The notes: a model not told the origin generated them from the sequence alone. Counted from the stretch's first letter, positions 11,174 to 20,229 are shown. The stretch: 64,000 bases of DNA from Rhodoferax ferrireducens T118 (GCF_000013605.1 NC_007908.1:4526001-4590000); one strand, 5' to 3'. Numbers and translations: made by a program.

Positions 11174-12454
11174 CTACACCACCCCGGCCGCGCGCAAGGC
11201 AACCATCGCCGCCGCATCCAGCCCCAACTCGGCCAACACCTCCTCGGTGTGTTGCCCCAGGGACGGTGGCGCCCGGCGCAGCACGGGCGGCGTGGCCGTC
11301 AAGCGCAGCGGGCTCGCCACCGTGACGATGTTTGCTATATGTTTTATAGCTGATTGCGCAGTATTGACGGTGGCTACAGCCTGATTGACCACTAAACCAC
11401 GGGCCTGCACCTGGGCGTCGGCAAAAGCCTGGCCGAGGTCGTTGATCGGGCCGCAGGGCACGGCTTTGTCTTCCAGCAGGGCAACCCACTGCGCGGTGGT
11501 GCGCGTTTGGGTGAGCGCCTGCAGCGCCGGGATCAAGGCGTCGCGGTGTTTGACGCGCAAGGTGTTGCTGGCAAAACGGGGGTCGCTTGCCCACTCGGGG
11601 TGCTCGGCGGCCTGACAAAAGCGGGCAAACTGGCCGTCGTTGCCCACCGCCAGCAGCATGGCGCCGTCCAGCGTGGGAAAGGTCTGGTACGGCGCCAGAC
11701 TCGGATGGGTGTTGCCTTGGCGCTGCGGCACGGCGCCGGTGTTCAGGTAGCCCGCCGCCTGGTTGCCCAGCACGGCCATGCCGACATCGAGCAGGGCCAT
11801 GTCGATGTGCTGGCCCTGACCGGTGCGGTGGCGCACTTCGAGTGCCGCCAGAATGGCGCTGGTGGCATAGACGCCGGTGAAGATGTCGATCACCGCCACG
11901 CCGACGCGCATCGGGCCGCCGCCGGGCGTCGCATCGGCCTCCCCCGTGATGCTCATCAGGCCGCTCATGGCCTGGATCATCAGGTCGTAGCCGGCGCGCT
12001 CGGCGTACGGGCCATCCTGGCCAAAGCCGGTGACCGAGCAGTAGATCAGGCGCGGGTTGATGGCGTGCAGGCTCTCGAAATCAAGGCCGTATTGCTTGAG
12101 GCCGCCGACCTTGAAGTTCTCCACCAGGATGTCGCTTTGCAGCGCCAGCTGGCGGATCAGCGCCTGGCCTTCTGGCTTGGCCATGTCGAGCGTGATGGCG
12201 CGTTTGTTGCGGTTGCAGGCGGTGAAATAAGTGGCCTGGGTCGTGTCGTTGCCGTCTGCGTCCTTGAGGAACGGCGGGCCCCAATGGCGGGTGTCGTCGC
12301 CGGCACCTGGGCGCTCGACCTTGATCACGTCAGCGCCCAGGTCGGCCAGCATCTGGGTGCACCAGGGGCCGGCGAGGACGCGGGAGAGATCCAGCACCTT
12401 GAGGTGGGACAGGGCGCCCGCTGGCGCGGTGGCTTGTGGGTCTGCTTGGTTCAT
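11174..12454 (-). CDS. CaiB/BaiF family class III CoA-transferase (possibly glutarate CoA-transferase)
   Basis: About 426 residues from the Met at 12454. The family opening LSHLKVLDLSRVLAGPWCTQMLADLGADVIKVERPGAGDDTR (seen in pieces) and the conserved Asp in GYDLMIQAMSG are present. Class III enzymes move CoA between acids through an aspartyl-CoA intermediate. An in-frame start 28 codons earlier gives only a low-complexity Lys/Asn-rich extension, so 12454 is preferred. The nearby glutaryl-CoA dehydrogenase gene on the same strand suggests a glutarate CoA-transferase role, as known for GcdG/SUGCT; this is inferred from context. Confidence 0.85.
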   Translation of the reverse strand: MNQADPQATAPAGALSHLKVLDLSRVLAGPWCTQMLADLGADVIKVERPGAGDDTRHWGPPFLKDADGNDTTQATYFTACNRNKRAITLDMAKPEGQALIRQLALQSDILVENFKVGGLKQYGLDFESLHAINPRLIYCSVTGFGQDGPYAERAGYDLMIQAMSGLMSITGEADATPGGGPMRVGVAVIDIFTGVYATSAILAALEVRHRTGQGQHIDMALLDVGMAVLGNQAAGYLNTGAVPQRQGNTHPSLAPYQTFPTLDGAMLLAVGNDGQFARFCQAAEHPEWASDPRFASNTLRVKHRDALIPALQALTQTRTTAQWVALLEDKAVPCGPINDLGQAFADAQVQARGLVVNQAVATVNTAQSAIKHIANIVTVASPLRLTATPPVLRRAPPSLGQHTEEVLAELGLDAAAMVALRAAGVV

Positions 12455-12554
12455 GTCTGCTTTCAATTTCGTTTTCAATTCGTTTTCGACTTGTTTGAAT
12501 GCGCTGCGATTGACTGGTGAGGATTTGTTTTTTGCCATTTTTCCCCCACTCTCT

Positions 12555-12890
12555 CACCCCCGCCTCTCTCCCGCCCCGCCGGGCGGGAAAGAGGAGCCAA
12601 CAGCCACATTTGGCCCTGTTTCTTAAGGCGGGAAATGAACGCTCCGTGGCGCGTTGGCCTCAAAGTGGCGGTAACCCATGGACAGACCGATCCAGTCATT
12701 GGAACGCTCGCTGCCACGCCCAAACTGAAAGCCGGCGTAGCCTCTGTATCGGTGATCGGCCCGTTAATGCCATGGCCCCACTTTGAGGTCAGCGCGCCCT
12801 CAAGAATCAAATTTCCCACCATTCAAGAGTTGGCCAAATGTGGCTGTTGGCTCCCCTTTCCGCCCCGGCGGGGGTGGAAAGGGGCGGGGG
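12555..12890. repeat. Long imperfect inverted repeat filling the CoA-transferase/gcdH gap
   Basis: The 540-bp gap between the CoA-transferase and gcdH holds no convincing gene. It carries nested inverted arms. A perfect 23-bp arm at 12593-12615 (GGAGCCAACAGCC...) is repeated in reverse complement at 12832-12854. G/C-rich CCGCC..GGCGGAAAG blocks flank both sides. An inner arm CCTCAAAGTGG...CCATGG at 12658-12680 is mirrored at 12771-12788. This could be a small non-autonomous mobile element or interspersed repeat. No flanking target duplication was recognised. Confidence 0.6.
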
Positions 12891-12991
12891 GATAGGGGGG
12901 GGAATACAAAAGCAACCAAATCAATCTTCCCCACGAGCCAAATCAACACTTTGCCGAGTCAATTGCGCCGTCGCAAGACAAATCAAATCGC

Positions 12992-14188
12992 TCAGTTCGC
13001 AAACGCCGCAATCCCCGTCTGGGCCCGACCCAGAATCAGGGCGTGGATGTCGTGCGTGCCTTCATAGGTGTTGACCACTTCCAGATTCACCAGATGCCGC
13101 GCCACGCCAAACTCGTCCGAAATACCATTGCCGCCCATCATGTCGCGCGCCAGGCGGGCAATGTCGAGCGCCTTGCCGCAGGAGTTGCGTTTCAGAATCG
13201 AGGTGATTTCAACCGACGCCGTGCCTTCGTCCTTCATGCGCCCCAGCCGCAGGCAGCCTTGCAGGCCGAGCGCAATCTCGGTCTGCATGTCAGCCAGTTT
13301 CTTCTGGATCAACTGGTTGGCAGCCAGGGGGCGGCCAAACTGTTTGCGGTCCATCACGTAGCGGTGCGCGCGCAGCCAGCAGTCTTCGGCCGCGCCCAGC
13401 GTGCCCCAGGCAATGCCGTAGCGGGCCGAGTCCAGGCAGGTGAACGGACCTTTGAGGCCGCGCACCTCGGGGAAGGCGTTTTCTTCCGGGCAAAACACGC
13501 CGTCCATCACGATCTCACCGGTGATGCTGGCGCGCAAGCCGACCTTGCCGTGAATAGCGGGGGCACTCAAACCGGCCATGCCTTTGTCCAGCACAAAACC
13601 GCGAATCGGCCCGACCTTGCCGCTCTCGGAAACCTCCTTGGCCCAGACCACAAACACATCGGCAATCGGGCTGTTGGAGATCCACATCTTGGCGCCACTG
13701 AGCTTGTAGCCGCCCGCCACCTTGTGCGCGCGGCTGGCCATGGAGCCGGGGTCGGAGCCGTGGTCAGGCTCGGTCAGTCCAAAGCAGCCAATCCATTCAC
13801 CGGTCGCCAGCTTGGGCAGGTATTTCTGTTTTTGCGCCTCGGTGCCAAAGTCAAAAATCGGCAACATCACGAGCGAGCTTTGCACACTCATCATGGAGCG
13901 GTAGCCGGAGTCAACACGCTCGACTTCACGCGCGATCAGGCCGTAGGCGACGTAGCTCAGGCCCGGGCCGCCGTAGGCCTCGGGAATGGTGGGGCCGAGC
14001 AGGCCGAGTTCGCCCATTTCCCGGAAGACGGCGACATCGGTCTGCTCCTTGCGAAAGGCTTCGATCACGCGCGGCTGCAGCTTGTCCTGGCAGTAGGCGG
14101 CAGCGGCCTCACGCACCATGCGCTCGTCGTCACTGAGTTGGCTGGTCAGCAAAAAGGGGTCTTGCCAGTTGAAGCTTGCGTGGGCCAT
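12992..14188 (-). CDS. gcdH: Glutaryl-CoA dehydrogenase
   Basis: A 398-residue acyl-CoA dehydrogenase of the glutaryl-CoA type, which oxidises and decarboxylates glutaryl-CoA to crotonyl-CoA using FAD and passes electrons to ETF. It has the family features [19 protein letters not shown] (about 128-146), [18 protein letters not shown] (about 160-177), [20 protein letters not shown] and the catalytic-Glu region [22 protein letters not shown] near the C-terminus. The divergent LysR gene lies 249 bp away, as in GcdR-gcdH arrangements. Pathway: lysine, tryptophan and benzoate-type degradation through glutaryl-CoA. Confidence 0.92.
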   Translation of the reverse strand: MAHASFNWQDPFLLTSQLSDDERMVREAAAAYCQDKLQPRVIEAFRKEQTDVAVFREMGELGLLGPTIPEAYGGPGLSYVAYGLIAREVERVDSGYRSMMSVQSSLVMLPIFDFGTEAQKQKYLPKLATGEWIGCFGLTEPDHGSDPGSMASRAHKVAGGYKLSGAKMWISNSPIADVFVVWAKEVSESGKVGPIRGFVLDKGMAGLSAPAIHGKVGLRASITGEIVMDGVFCPEENAFPEVRGLKGPFTCLDSARYGIAWGTLGAAEDCWLRAHRYVMDRKQFGRPLAANQLIQKKLADMQTEIALGLQGCLRLGRMKDEGTASVEITSILKRNSCGKALDIARLARDMMGGNGISDEFGVARHLVNLEVVNTYEGTHDIHALILGRAQTGIAAFAN

Positions 14189-14437
14189 GAGAGGTCTCCT
14201 GATGAAAGTGAAAGGACAGATAACGCATGGTAGCGCCCAGCCGGTTTGAGGGCAAACGATGAATAATCACCAAAGCATGATTATTTGTAATATATAAATA
14301 TTGGAAGCACCATCTACAGTCATCCAATTTATCTACTTTATCAACCTTTAGCCCGCGTATTAAAAGCGCATACAGCTATTACATACATAGCATTAATTTT
14401 CAACACCGATCTGAGAATTGTGTATATTTAGCACATC

Positions 14438-15370
14438 ATGCGCAGAAAAATCCCATCGCTCCAGGCCCTAGCCTGCTTTGAAGCGGCCGCCCGCCAGCAA
14501 AGCTACACGCGTGCCGCACAAGAGCTGGCGCTGACGCAAGGCGCGGTATCGCGGCAGATCACGGCGCTGGAAGAATTCTTGGGGCTTGCCCTGTTTCGCC
14601 GCACCCGTCACGGCGTGCTGCTGACCGAGCGCGGCGCCGATTACTTCGCCCAGGTGGCGCCGCGCCTGCAGGCGCTGGAGCAGGACACGCTGGACGCCAT
14701 GTCGGCCCAGGGCCCGGGCGGCACCCTGCATCTGGCGGCAGTGCCGACCTTTGCCACGCGCTGGCTGATCCCGCGCCTGGCGGACCTGAAACGGCTGCAG
14801 CCCGATCTGACCATCCACATTGAAACCAGCACCCGCCCCTTCATGTTTGCCGACACGGTGTTTGATGCGGCGCTGTATGCCGGCACGCCGGAGCAGGTGA
14901 GCCAGTGGGCGGGCACACGCGCGCTGCGGCTGCTGGCCGAACAGGTGGTGCCGGTTTGCAGCCCGCATTTTCTGGCCGGGCAGAGCAGCTTGAGCCCCGC
15001 GGCCATTGCCGACCTGCCTTTGCTGCAGCAAAGCACCCGCACCGAGGCCTGGCGGCGCTGGTTTGACGCCATGGGCGTGAGTGCGCCGCTGGCCTTGTCG
15101 GGGCCGCGCTTTGAGTTGTTTTCCATGACCGCTGCCGCCGCCGCGCACGGCCTGGGTCTGGCGCTGGTACCCCGCTTGCTGATTGAACCCGAACTGGCCC
15201 GCGGCGAACTGGTGGTGGCCTGTGAGCGCGTGCTACCCAGTGAGCGCGCTTACTACCTGGTCACGCCGCAGGCGCCCGACGAGCGGCCGGTCATCAATGG
15301 ATTTGTGCGCTGGCTGCAGAAAGCTGCGGCCCAGACTGCGGAAACGCCTGATGTTGAGACCGCCAGTTAG
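14438..15370 (+). CDS. LysR family transcriptional regulator (GcdR-like by position)
   Basis: A 310-residue LysR-type regulator with the N-terminal winged helix (residues 5-65: ALACFEAAARQQSYTRAAQEL, then TQGAVSRQITALEEFLG) and a periplasmic-binding-like effector domain of the GcvA/GcdR subgroup (ATRWLIPRLADL). It is divergent from gcdH across an AT-rich 249-bp gap, the usual arrangement for an activator of that gene. No specific T-N11-A site is claimed. The effector is probably glutarate, by analogy with GcdR. Confidence 0.88.
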   Translation: MRRKIPSLQALACFEAAARQQSYTRAAQELALTQGAVSRQITALEEFLGLALFRRTRHGVLLTERGADYFAQVAPRLQALEQDTLDAMSAQGPGGTLHLAAVPTFATRWLIPRLADLKRLQPDLTIHIETSTRPFMFADTVFDAALYAGTPEQVSQWAGTRALRLLAEQVVPVCSPHFLAGQSSLSPAAIADLPLLQQSTRTEAWRRWFDAMGVSAPLALSGPRFELFSMTAAAAAHGLGLALVPRLLIEPELARGELVVACERVLPSERAYYLVTPQAPDERPVINGFVRWLQKAAAQTAETPDVETAS

Positions 15371-15574
15371 CAGGCGGCGACATCACAAGACGCGAAGACT
15401 TTTTGCAGTGAGCGGGTTTCCGGCAGGACGCAGGCATTGCCGTTTAAAGCACTGACCTGGTTGGCCCGTCAGTGCAGTTAGCGCGGATAATTCCGGGAGT
15501 CACTTTGGGCGCCGTCCATGGGTAAACCAAGCCATCCAACGGCTTTGCCAGAGCATTCAAACAGAGGAAAAAGG

Positions 15575-16105
15575 ATGAGCAGAATTCTTGTCGCTTACTC
15601 GACCACCGACGGCCATACGCTGCGCATTTGCGAGCGCTTGCAGCAAGTCATGGCGCAACAGGGGCACGCCGCGACAGTGGTGCCGCTGGCCCAGGCCGAC
15701 GCGCTGGACTTGCCCGGTTTTGACAAGATCGTCATCGGTGCCAGCATCCGCTACGGCAAACACCAGCCCTCGGTCAAGCAATTCATAGAGCGCCACCAAG
15801 CGCTGCTGGAGAGCAAGGGCAACGCGTTTTTCACGGTCAACATCGTGGCCCGCAAGCCGGAGAAAAATCAGCCTGACACCAATCCCTACCTGATCAAATT
15901 CCTGCGCACCCTCAGCTGGCAACCCAAATTGCTGGGTGTGTTTGCAGGCAAGCTGGACTACCCCCGCTATCGCTTTGTTGACCGCTTCATGATTCGCCTG
16001 ATCATGCTCATGACGAACGGGCCCACCGACCCCAAGGCGGTGATTGAGTTCACCGACTGGCAGCAGGTAGAGGCCTTTGGCCAGCGGGTCTGTGACATGC
16101 CCTGA
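15575..16105 (+). CDS. hemG: Flavodoxin-like protoporphyrinogen IX dehydrogenase (HemG type)
   Basis: 176 residues, close to the 181 of E. coli HemG. The FMN-binding P-loop is near the N-terminus (ILVAYSTTDGHTLRICERL, residues 4-22), and the HemG-like motif GASIRYGKHQPSVKQFIERH (about 55-74) follows. The enzyme oxidises protoporphyrinogen IX with quinone as acceptor, which suits a cell making many c-type hemes. The start at 15575 follows AGAGGAAAAAGG and matches the family N-terminus; an upstream in-frame start adds a non-conserved stretch. A strong terminator follows at 16132. Confidence 0.82.
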   Translation: MSRILVAYSTTDGHTLRICERLQQVMAQQGHAATVVPLAQADALDLPGFDKIVIGASIRYGKHQPSVKQFIERHQALLESKGNAFFTVNIVARKPEKNQPDTNPYLIKFLRTLSWQPKLLGVFAGKLDYPRYRFVDRFMIRLIMLMTNGPTDPKAVIEFTDWQQVEAFGQRVCDMP

Positions 16106-16131
16106 GGCTTCGCGCAGCTAGCAAAAACAAA

Positions 16132-16166
16132 ACGCCGGGCATCTTGATGATGCCCGGCGTTTTTTT
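16132..16166 (+). terminator. Intrinsic terminator after the hemG-type gene
   Basis: A perfect 12-bp stem (ACGCCGGGCATC at 16132-16143 with its complement at 16149-16160) has a 5-base loop and is followed by seven T. It is the strongest terminator in the window and ends plus-strand transcription before the opposing cytochrome cluster. Confidence 0.92.
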
Positions 16167-16224
16167 ATGACTCTCGGTGGCGGGGACCCCGTCCCTGAAA
16201 CACCCGGAGCCACTAGGGCGCTCT

Positions 16225-16252
16225 ACAGTGCGCGGCCAAAGCCACGCACTGT
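16225..16252 (-). terminator. Stem-loop just past the nonaheme/cytochrome b gene
   Basis: ACAGTGCG at 16225-16232 pairs with CGCACTGT at 16245-16252, with an extra GGC/GCC pair inside. It lies 12 bases beyond the stop of the minus-strand cytochrome gene. There is no U-run, so it may protect the mRNA 3' end rather than terminate by itself. Confidence 0.45.
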
Positions 16253-16263
16253 GCGCGCCGGTT

Positions 16264-18252
16264 TCAATGGCTGGAGAAGAACCCGATACCGACCAGTGTC
16301 AACAAGGTCAGGCCAATCGTGATCAGGACAAAGCCCAGCAACTTGGATGCCGCCAGCTTGGTCGGCGACGGCGCGTCCACCAGGTACTTCTCAAGTTCGC
16401 CACTGTCGAGCAGGCGCTTGTATTCCACGCCATGGTCATGCTTGAACTCTTCGAGTGAGAAGGTGCCGGTAAACATCACCACTTCCAGCGGGAACTTGTC
16501 AGGGCGGAAGTGGTTGTTGAAGAAGTGCACTGTGAACAGGAACACCACTGCAAGGAAGGCTTCTTCACCGTGGAAGATCGCCGCCACGTTAAACACCCAG
16601 CCCGGCAGGAAGGCACCAAAGAAGCCTGGCAGCCACATGATCAGGCCACTCACACCGATGATCGTGACGCCCCAGAACGGTGCCCAGTAATCGAACTTCT
16701 CCCAGTAGGTCCAGCGATCAAACACCGGGCGCGGGCCTTGGCCGAAGAACCACTTGAACATGGCGAGCATGTCTTTGCCATCCTGCAGGTTCGGCACCAT
16801 GGAGTTGGGGCCGAAGAACTTGAAGTTCTTCCAGTCGCGTGCAATGCGCACGGTGATGTAGATCAGGTGCCAGAAGAACACACCGGCAAAAATGACTGCC
16901 GCCACGCGGTGAATGATGCCTGCGGTGTGGGGTCCGCCCAGCGCACTCATGACCACCGGTGCCCAAGCCACATGCGAGTAGAACAGCGGCATACCGGTGA
17001 GGGTCAGCACCATCAAGCTCAGGGCAAAGGTCAAGTGGGCGATGCGCCAGGTGCGGCTAAAGCGCTGGACATGCTTGCCCTTAAATTGCACAGGCACCGA
17101 GTCAGGCTTGATGTGCGGCTGGCCAGCGCGTTGTTTGCGCTCCTTGTACTCGCGGAAGAACCACAGCGCTGTGTGCAACCAGAAGAAGCCAAAGGTACCT
17201 ACCAACAGCTGCACCATGATCTGCCAGGCGACCCAGATCTGCGGGTAGCGGGCAAAATCATGGCCATTGCCGTGCGGCTGGTAGCTGGCAAAGCCGGCTG
17301 GCACATCGGGCAAACCCTTCTTGGCGTTGTGACAGGTGGCGCAGGTCTTCATCCGGTTGGTCGGATAAACCATGGACTCCGGATCATTGACCCGCCGTAT
17401 CTCGTGGCTACCGTGGCAGTTGTAGCACTTGGCCGTGTAGTCGTAGCCGAGCGTACTGATTTGACCGTGGAAGGTGTCCTTGTAGGAATCGAGATTCTCC
17501 ACATGACAGTTGCCGCAATGGGATGAGACCGTCAGCTTGAAAGAGGTGCTGGCCGTGGCGCTGATGTCATGGGCAGTGTGGCAATCAGAACAAACGGCGG
17601 CTTGAGCGAGCAGCTTCTTGCTGATCTCCTTGCCATGCACGGAGCCAAGATAAGCCTCCAATTGGTCTGTGTGGCAGCTTTCACCGCAGACGGACGGGAT
17701 GCTCAAGCGCCATTGGTTGTATTGCGGAGAGTTCTTGACCGGCACATTGAAACTGTGCGTGTCGTGGCAGCTGTCGCACGCAGCATTCGGCTTGGTTTTG
17801 TCGTCCGCATTGGGGCGAGCGTGGAACGACTTGCGGTACGCCTCGATGTTTTTGGCAACGACGCCGAGCCGCGGCTGCTCGCTCTCCTTGCCGCGTTTGA
17901 CCGTCTGTTGCCACAACTCTTCGTGGCAACCGGCGCAGTCCACCTTTTTCAGAGGGAGCGCAGGGTCTTTGACGTGCGCGTTGCCTTTATCAGCGTTGTC
18001 AGCAATGTCGGTGTGGCAAGCCACGCATTGCATGTTGGCATGAACACCCTCACTAAACTTGTCGGGCGCCACGCTGCGCAGCGCACGCGCTTTGCCTTCA
18101 GCCCCCGGGACTTCAAGTTTGCCCTTCTTGCCATCGTGGCAAGTTAAACAGGTCGCGTTGTCCAGTGTCGGCTGGGCGCTGGCTGGTAAAGCCAGTAGCC
18201 CACTCGCAAGACAAACCAAGAATGCCCACAGGGCAGAACGCGCTAGTCGCAT
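16264..18252 (-). CDS. Nonaheme c-type cytochrome fused to a membrane cytochrome b domain (CbcL-like quinol oxidoreductase)
   Basis: 662 residues from the Met at 18252, which begins a signal peptide (cleavage near LPASAQP). The periplasmic part, about residues 35-330, has eight CXXCH sites and one CXXXCH (CGESCH), nine c-hemes in all. The C-terminal third has about five to six membrane segments with His residues typical of hydrogenase/formate dehydrogenase-type diheme cytochrome b (RIAHLTF, IIHRVAA, FWHLIY, FTVHFF). This architecture matches Geobacter CbcL, an inner-membrane menaquinol oxidase feeding low-potential extracellular acceptors. A longer in-frame start exists at 18339 but would put residues before the signal peptide. 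A candidate FNR-like box lies about 75 bp upstream. Confidence 0.85.
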   Translation of the reverse strand: MRLARSALWAFLVCLASGLLALPASAQPTLDNATCLTCHDGKKGKLEVPGAEGKARALRSVAPDKFSEGVHANMQCVACHTDIADNADKGNAHVKDPALPLKKVDCAGCHEELWQQTVKRGKESEQPRLGVVAKNIEAYRKSFHARPNADDKTKPNAACDSCHDTHSFNVPVKNSPQYNQWRLSIPSVCGESCHTDQLEAYLGSVHGKEISKKLLAQAAVCSDCHTAHDISATASTSFKLTVSSHCGNCHVENLDSYKDTFHGQISTLGYDYTAKCYNCHGSHEIRRVNDPESMVYPTNRMKTCATCHNAKKGLPDVPAGFASYQPHGNGHDFARYPQIWVAWQIMVQLLVGTFGFFWLHTALWFFREYKERKQRAGQPHIKPDSVPVQFKGKHVQRFSRTWRIAHLTFALSLMVLTLTGMPLFYSHVAWAPVVMSALGGPHTAGIIHRVAAVIFAGVFFWHLIYITVRIARDWKNFKFFGPNSMVPNLQDGKDMLAMFKWFFGQGPRPVFDRWTYWEKFDYWAPFWGVTIIGVSGLIMWLPGFFGAFLPGWVFNVAAIFHGEEAFLAVVFLFTVHFFNNHFRPDKFPLEVVMFTGTFSLEEFKHDHGVEYKRLLDSGELEKYLVDAPSPTKLAASKLLGFVLITIGLTLLTLVGIGFFSSH

Positions 18253-18325
18253 GTCAAAACCTTCCAAGATAAGTTGGGCGAGTGTACCTGCAACATGTCG
18301 GTTTCTTACACAGACTGACTGAGCC

Positions 18326-18339
18326 ATGACTTGGATCAA
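18326..18339 (-). promoter_or_regulatory. FNR/CRP-like box upstream of the CbcL-like gene
   Basis: On the minus strand this reads TTGATCCAAGTCAT. The first half matches the FNR half-site TTGAT, and GTCAT is close to ATCAA/GTCAA. Thirteen of fourteen bases recur upstream of the cytochrome gene at 34104-34448. Anaerobic control is inferred. Confidence 0.4.
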
Positions 18340-18505
18340 AAAACGGCATGCCGACCACCACAGATACGCGCCCTATCGCTGGCACTGGCGCTGGTGTTGG
18401 TTCCAGCTAAAAAAATGAAAGTGCGCGGCTGAAATATCCGAAGTTTGCTATCGGAGTCGCCACTCGTTGCGCGACGAAGTGGCACGGCTAGGCGAGTCGA
18501 TTTGC

Positions 18506-18754
18506 CTACAAATTAAACAGCGGAGTCAGCACGCCGCGAACGACCGTCGCTGCGACGTACACGAAAATGACAGCCGGAACAGCGGCAACAGAGGCCTTGA
18601 CCATGAACCAGAAAATGGTCATGAAACGCATGTCCAAGTCGGTCACCGTAACAGACAAGGAGCGGTCAGAATCTTCCGGCAGGGCACCACAATGGGGACA
18701 ACTGGCCGCCGTGTCGCTGATCTTGGCTTTACATTCATAGCAGTCTATTAGCAC
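18506..18754 (-). CDS. Small zinc-ribbon membrane protein
   Basis: 82 residues starting at GTG (18754), with AAAGGAAA as ribosome-binding site. The N-terminal zinc ribbon has CYEC and CPHC pairs (residues 5-23). After an acidic linker there are one or two hydrophobic segments in the last 45 residues (FMTIFWFMVKASVAAVPAV, then VYVAATVVRGVLTPLF). It lies directly downstream of the NapC-like gene and may be part of that transcript. I recognise no named family. It could sense metal or redox, or help assemble the membrane cytochromes. Confidence 0.65.
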   Translation of the reverse strand: MLIDCYECKAKISDTAASCPHCGALPEDSDRSLSVTVTDLDMRFMTIFWFMVKASVAAVPAVIFVYVAATVVRGVLTPLFNL

Positions 18755-18806
18755 GATATTTCCTTTCGTTAAGGCCAGCGGTCTTCAGGCCGCGCCTTGC
18801 ACGCTA

Positions 18807-19403
18807 TTACTTGGCAACGGCAGCCGCCTGGATTTCCTGGGGACCCGGACCATCTGGCTCTGAGTGGGCAATGCCAAAATGGCAGTCGACACAGGTAATA
18901 TTTTCGGTGCGTAGCCGCTCGTGGCGCGCCTTCGCTTTGGCCGATTGCTTGTCGGGGTCCATCTTGGCGGTTGTATGGCAATGGCGGCATTCACGTGAAT
19001 CATTTTCTTTCATGTAAACCCACACCTTCTTGGCCAACTCATAACGCTTGGCTTCGAATTTTTCTTTCGTGTCGATTGAATGCGTAACGAAGTGGCCCCA
19101 GTAGTCTCTCCAGAGACTGAACTTGGCCAGGTAGTTGGGAATGTAGCCGTGCGGAACGTGGCAGTCGTTACAGGTGGCACGCATCCCGGTGCGGTTGGTG
19201 TCATGGATGGTGCCCTTGTGCTCCTGCGCCAACTGGCCCATCTCGTGGCAGGAGGTAGCGCAGAACTTCTCGGAGTTGGCATACACCATGAATGATGCAA
19301 CGGAACCAAAAAAAACCACACCGAGAAGCAAACCAAAAATAAGCACGCCAATGGTTCCGGGACGTGAACCCCAACTGCGGAAACTGCTAAAAAATTTGGA
19401 CAT
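18807..19403 (-). CDS. NapC/NirT family tetraheme cytochrome c, copy 1
   Basis: 198 residues: an uncleaved N-terminal membrane anchor (about 17-42) followed by a periplasmic tetraheme domain. Heme sites: CATSCH (CX3CH, residues 48-53), CNDCH, CRHCH and CVDCH. NapC/CymA proteins oxidise quinol at the membrane and pass electrons to periplasmic partners, here probably the MtrA homologue and soluble monoheme cytochromes. The wider first heme site is shared with copy 2, so it is not a sequencing error. The C-terminus GPGPQEIQAAA parallels copy 2. Ribosome-binding sequence is AGGAG-like upstream of 19403. Confidence 0.9.
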   Translation of the reverse strand: MSKFFSSFRSWGSRPGTIGVLIFGLLLGVVFFGSVASFMVYANSEKFCATSCHEMGQLAQEHKGTIHDTNRTGMRATCNDCHVPHGYIPNYLAKFSLWRDYWGHFVTHSIDTKEKFEAKRYELAKKVWVYMKENDSRECRHCHTTAKMDPDKQSAKAKARHERLRTENITCVDCHFGIAHSEPDGPGPQEIQAAAVAK

Positions 19404-19472
19404 CTGACCCTACTCCTCTGATACGCGCGATGCTGATGCAACTGCGTGGAAATCGTCGTTATATTGCTTGCT

Positions 19473-20093
19473 TTAGAAAATGGCGCTTCTGGGGATGAAG
19501 CTCTTGTCAACTTCAATTTCCTGTGGTCCCGGGCCCTCGGGCACAGTGTGAGCAATACCGTAATGGCAGTCAATACAGGTCATCTTTTCCTTCTTGGCCC
19601 TGGCATGGCGGGCTTGTGCCACTGGTGTCTGCTTTGTCGGATCCATCTTGGCTTCGTTATGGCAAAAGCGGCATTCGCGCGAGTCGTTGCCTTTCATGTA
19701 AGTCCAAACGCGCGTTGCCATCATCGGGCGCGCGGCGTTGAACTTGTCTTTGGTGTCCACTGCATGCGTGACGTGGTGACTCCACAAGTCATTGAGCGCA
19801 CCCATTTTGGCAATGTACAAAGGAACCGGGGAGTGCGGCACGTGGCAGTCTGAGCAGATGGCGCGCACACCCGTGCGGTTTTTGTCGTGAATCGTGTCGC
19901 GATACTCAAGGGTATTGTTGTCAGCCATTTCGTGGCAATTGGTGGCACAAAAGGCCTCCGTGCCGGTATAGATCATGCTGGTACCAAAGAGGCTCAACCC
20001 GACTATGCCCATGGCAAACCCGACAAATAGCACCACAATGGCCCTTTTGCGCGAGACCATTCTTCGCACCTTTGCGATTACTCTGTTAGGCAT
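19473..20093 (-). CDS. NapC/NirT family tetraheme cytochrome c, copy 2
   Basis: 206 residues from the Met at 20093, with GAGGAGT upstream; an earlier in-frame start at 20159 adds 22 residues ahead of the membrane anchor and is less likely. The anchor spans about residues 18-42. Hemes: CATNCH (CX3CH, residues 49-54), CSDCH, CRFCH and CIDCH. It is a diverged paralogue of copy 1: both share NRTG.RA.C.DCHVPH, MK.NDSREC..CH..AKMDP and GPGPQEI. The tandem pair suggests two quinol dehydrogenases with different partners or potentials. Confidence 0.9.
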   Translation of the reverse strand: MPNRVIAKVRRMVSRKRAIVVLFVGFAMGIVGLSLFGTSMIYTGTEAFCATNCHEMADNNTLEYRDTIHDKNRTGVRAICSDCHVPHSPVPLYIAKMGALNDLWSHHVTHAVDTKDKFNAARPMMATRVWTYMKGNDSRECRFCHNEAKMDPTKQTPVAQARHARAKKEKMTCIDCHYGIAHTVPEGPGPQEIEVDKSFIPRSAIF

Positions 20094-20229
20094 GTAGCAC
20101 TCCTCAAGGAAAACACGTATCAGCGTCGCTGATGACCCACGAACAACCGCAAGAGACAACGCTCAACCGGACTCAGCCCCCGCACCGGGGCATTCAAGAC
20201 CCCGGGGGAGCCCTCAACTGGTCAGACTA

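Noticed and set aside
12475..12895. Several open frames of 75-115 codons within the inverted repeat
   Set aside because: They arise on both strands from the mirrored repeat arms and have no gene-like features.
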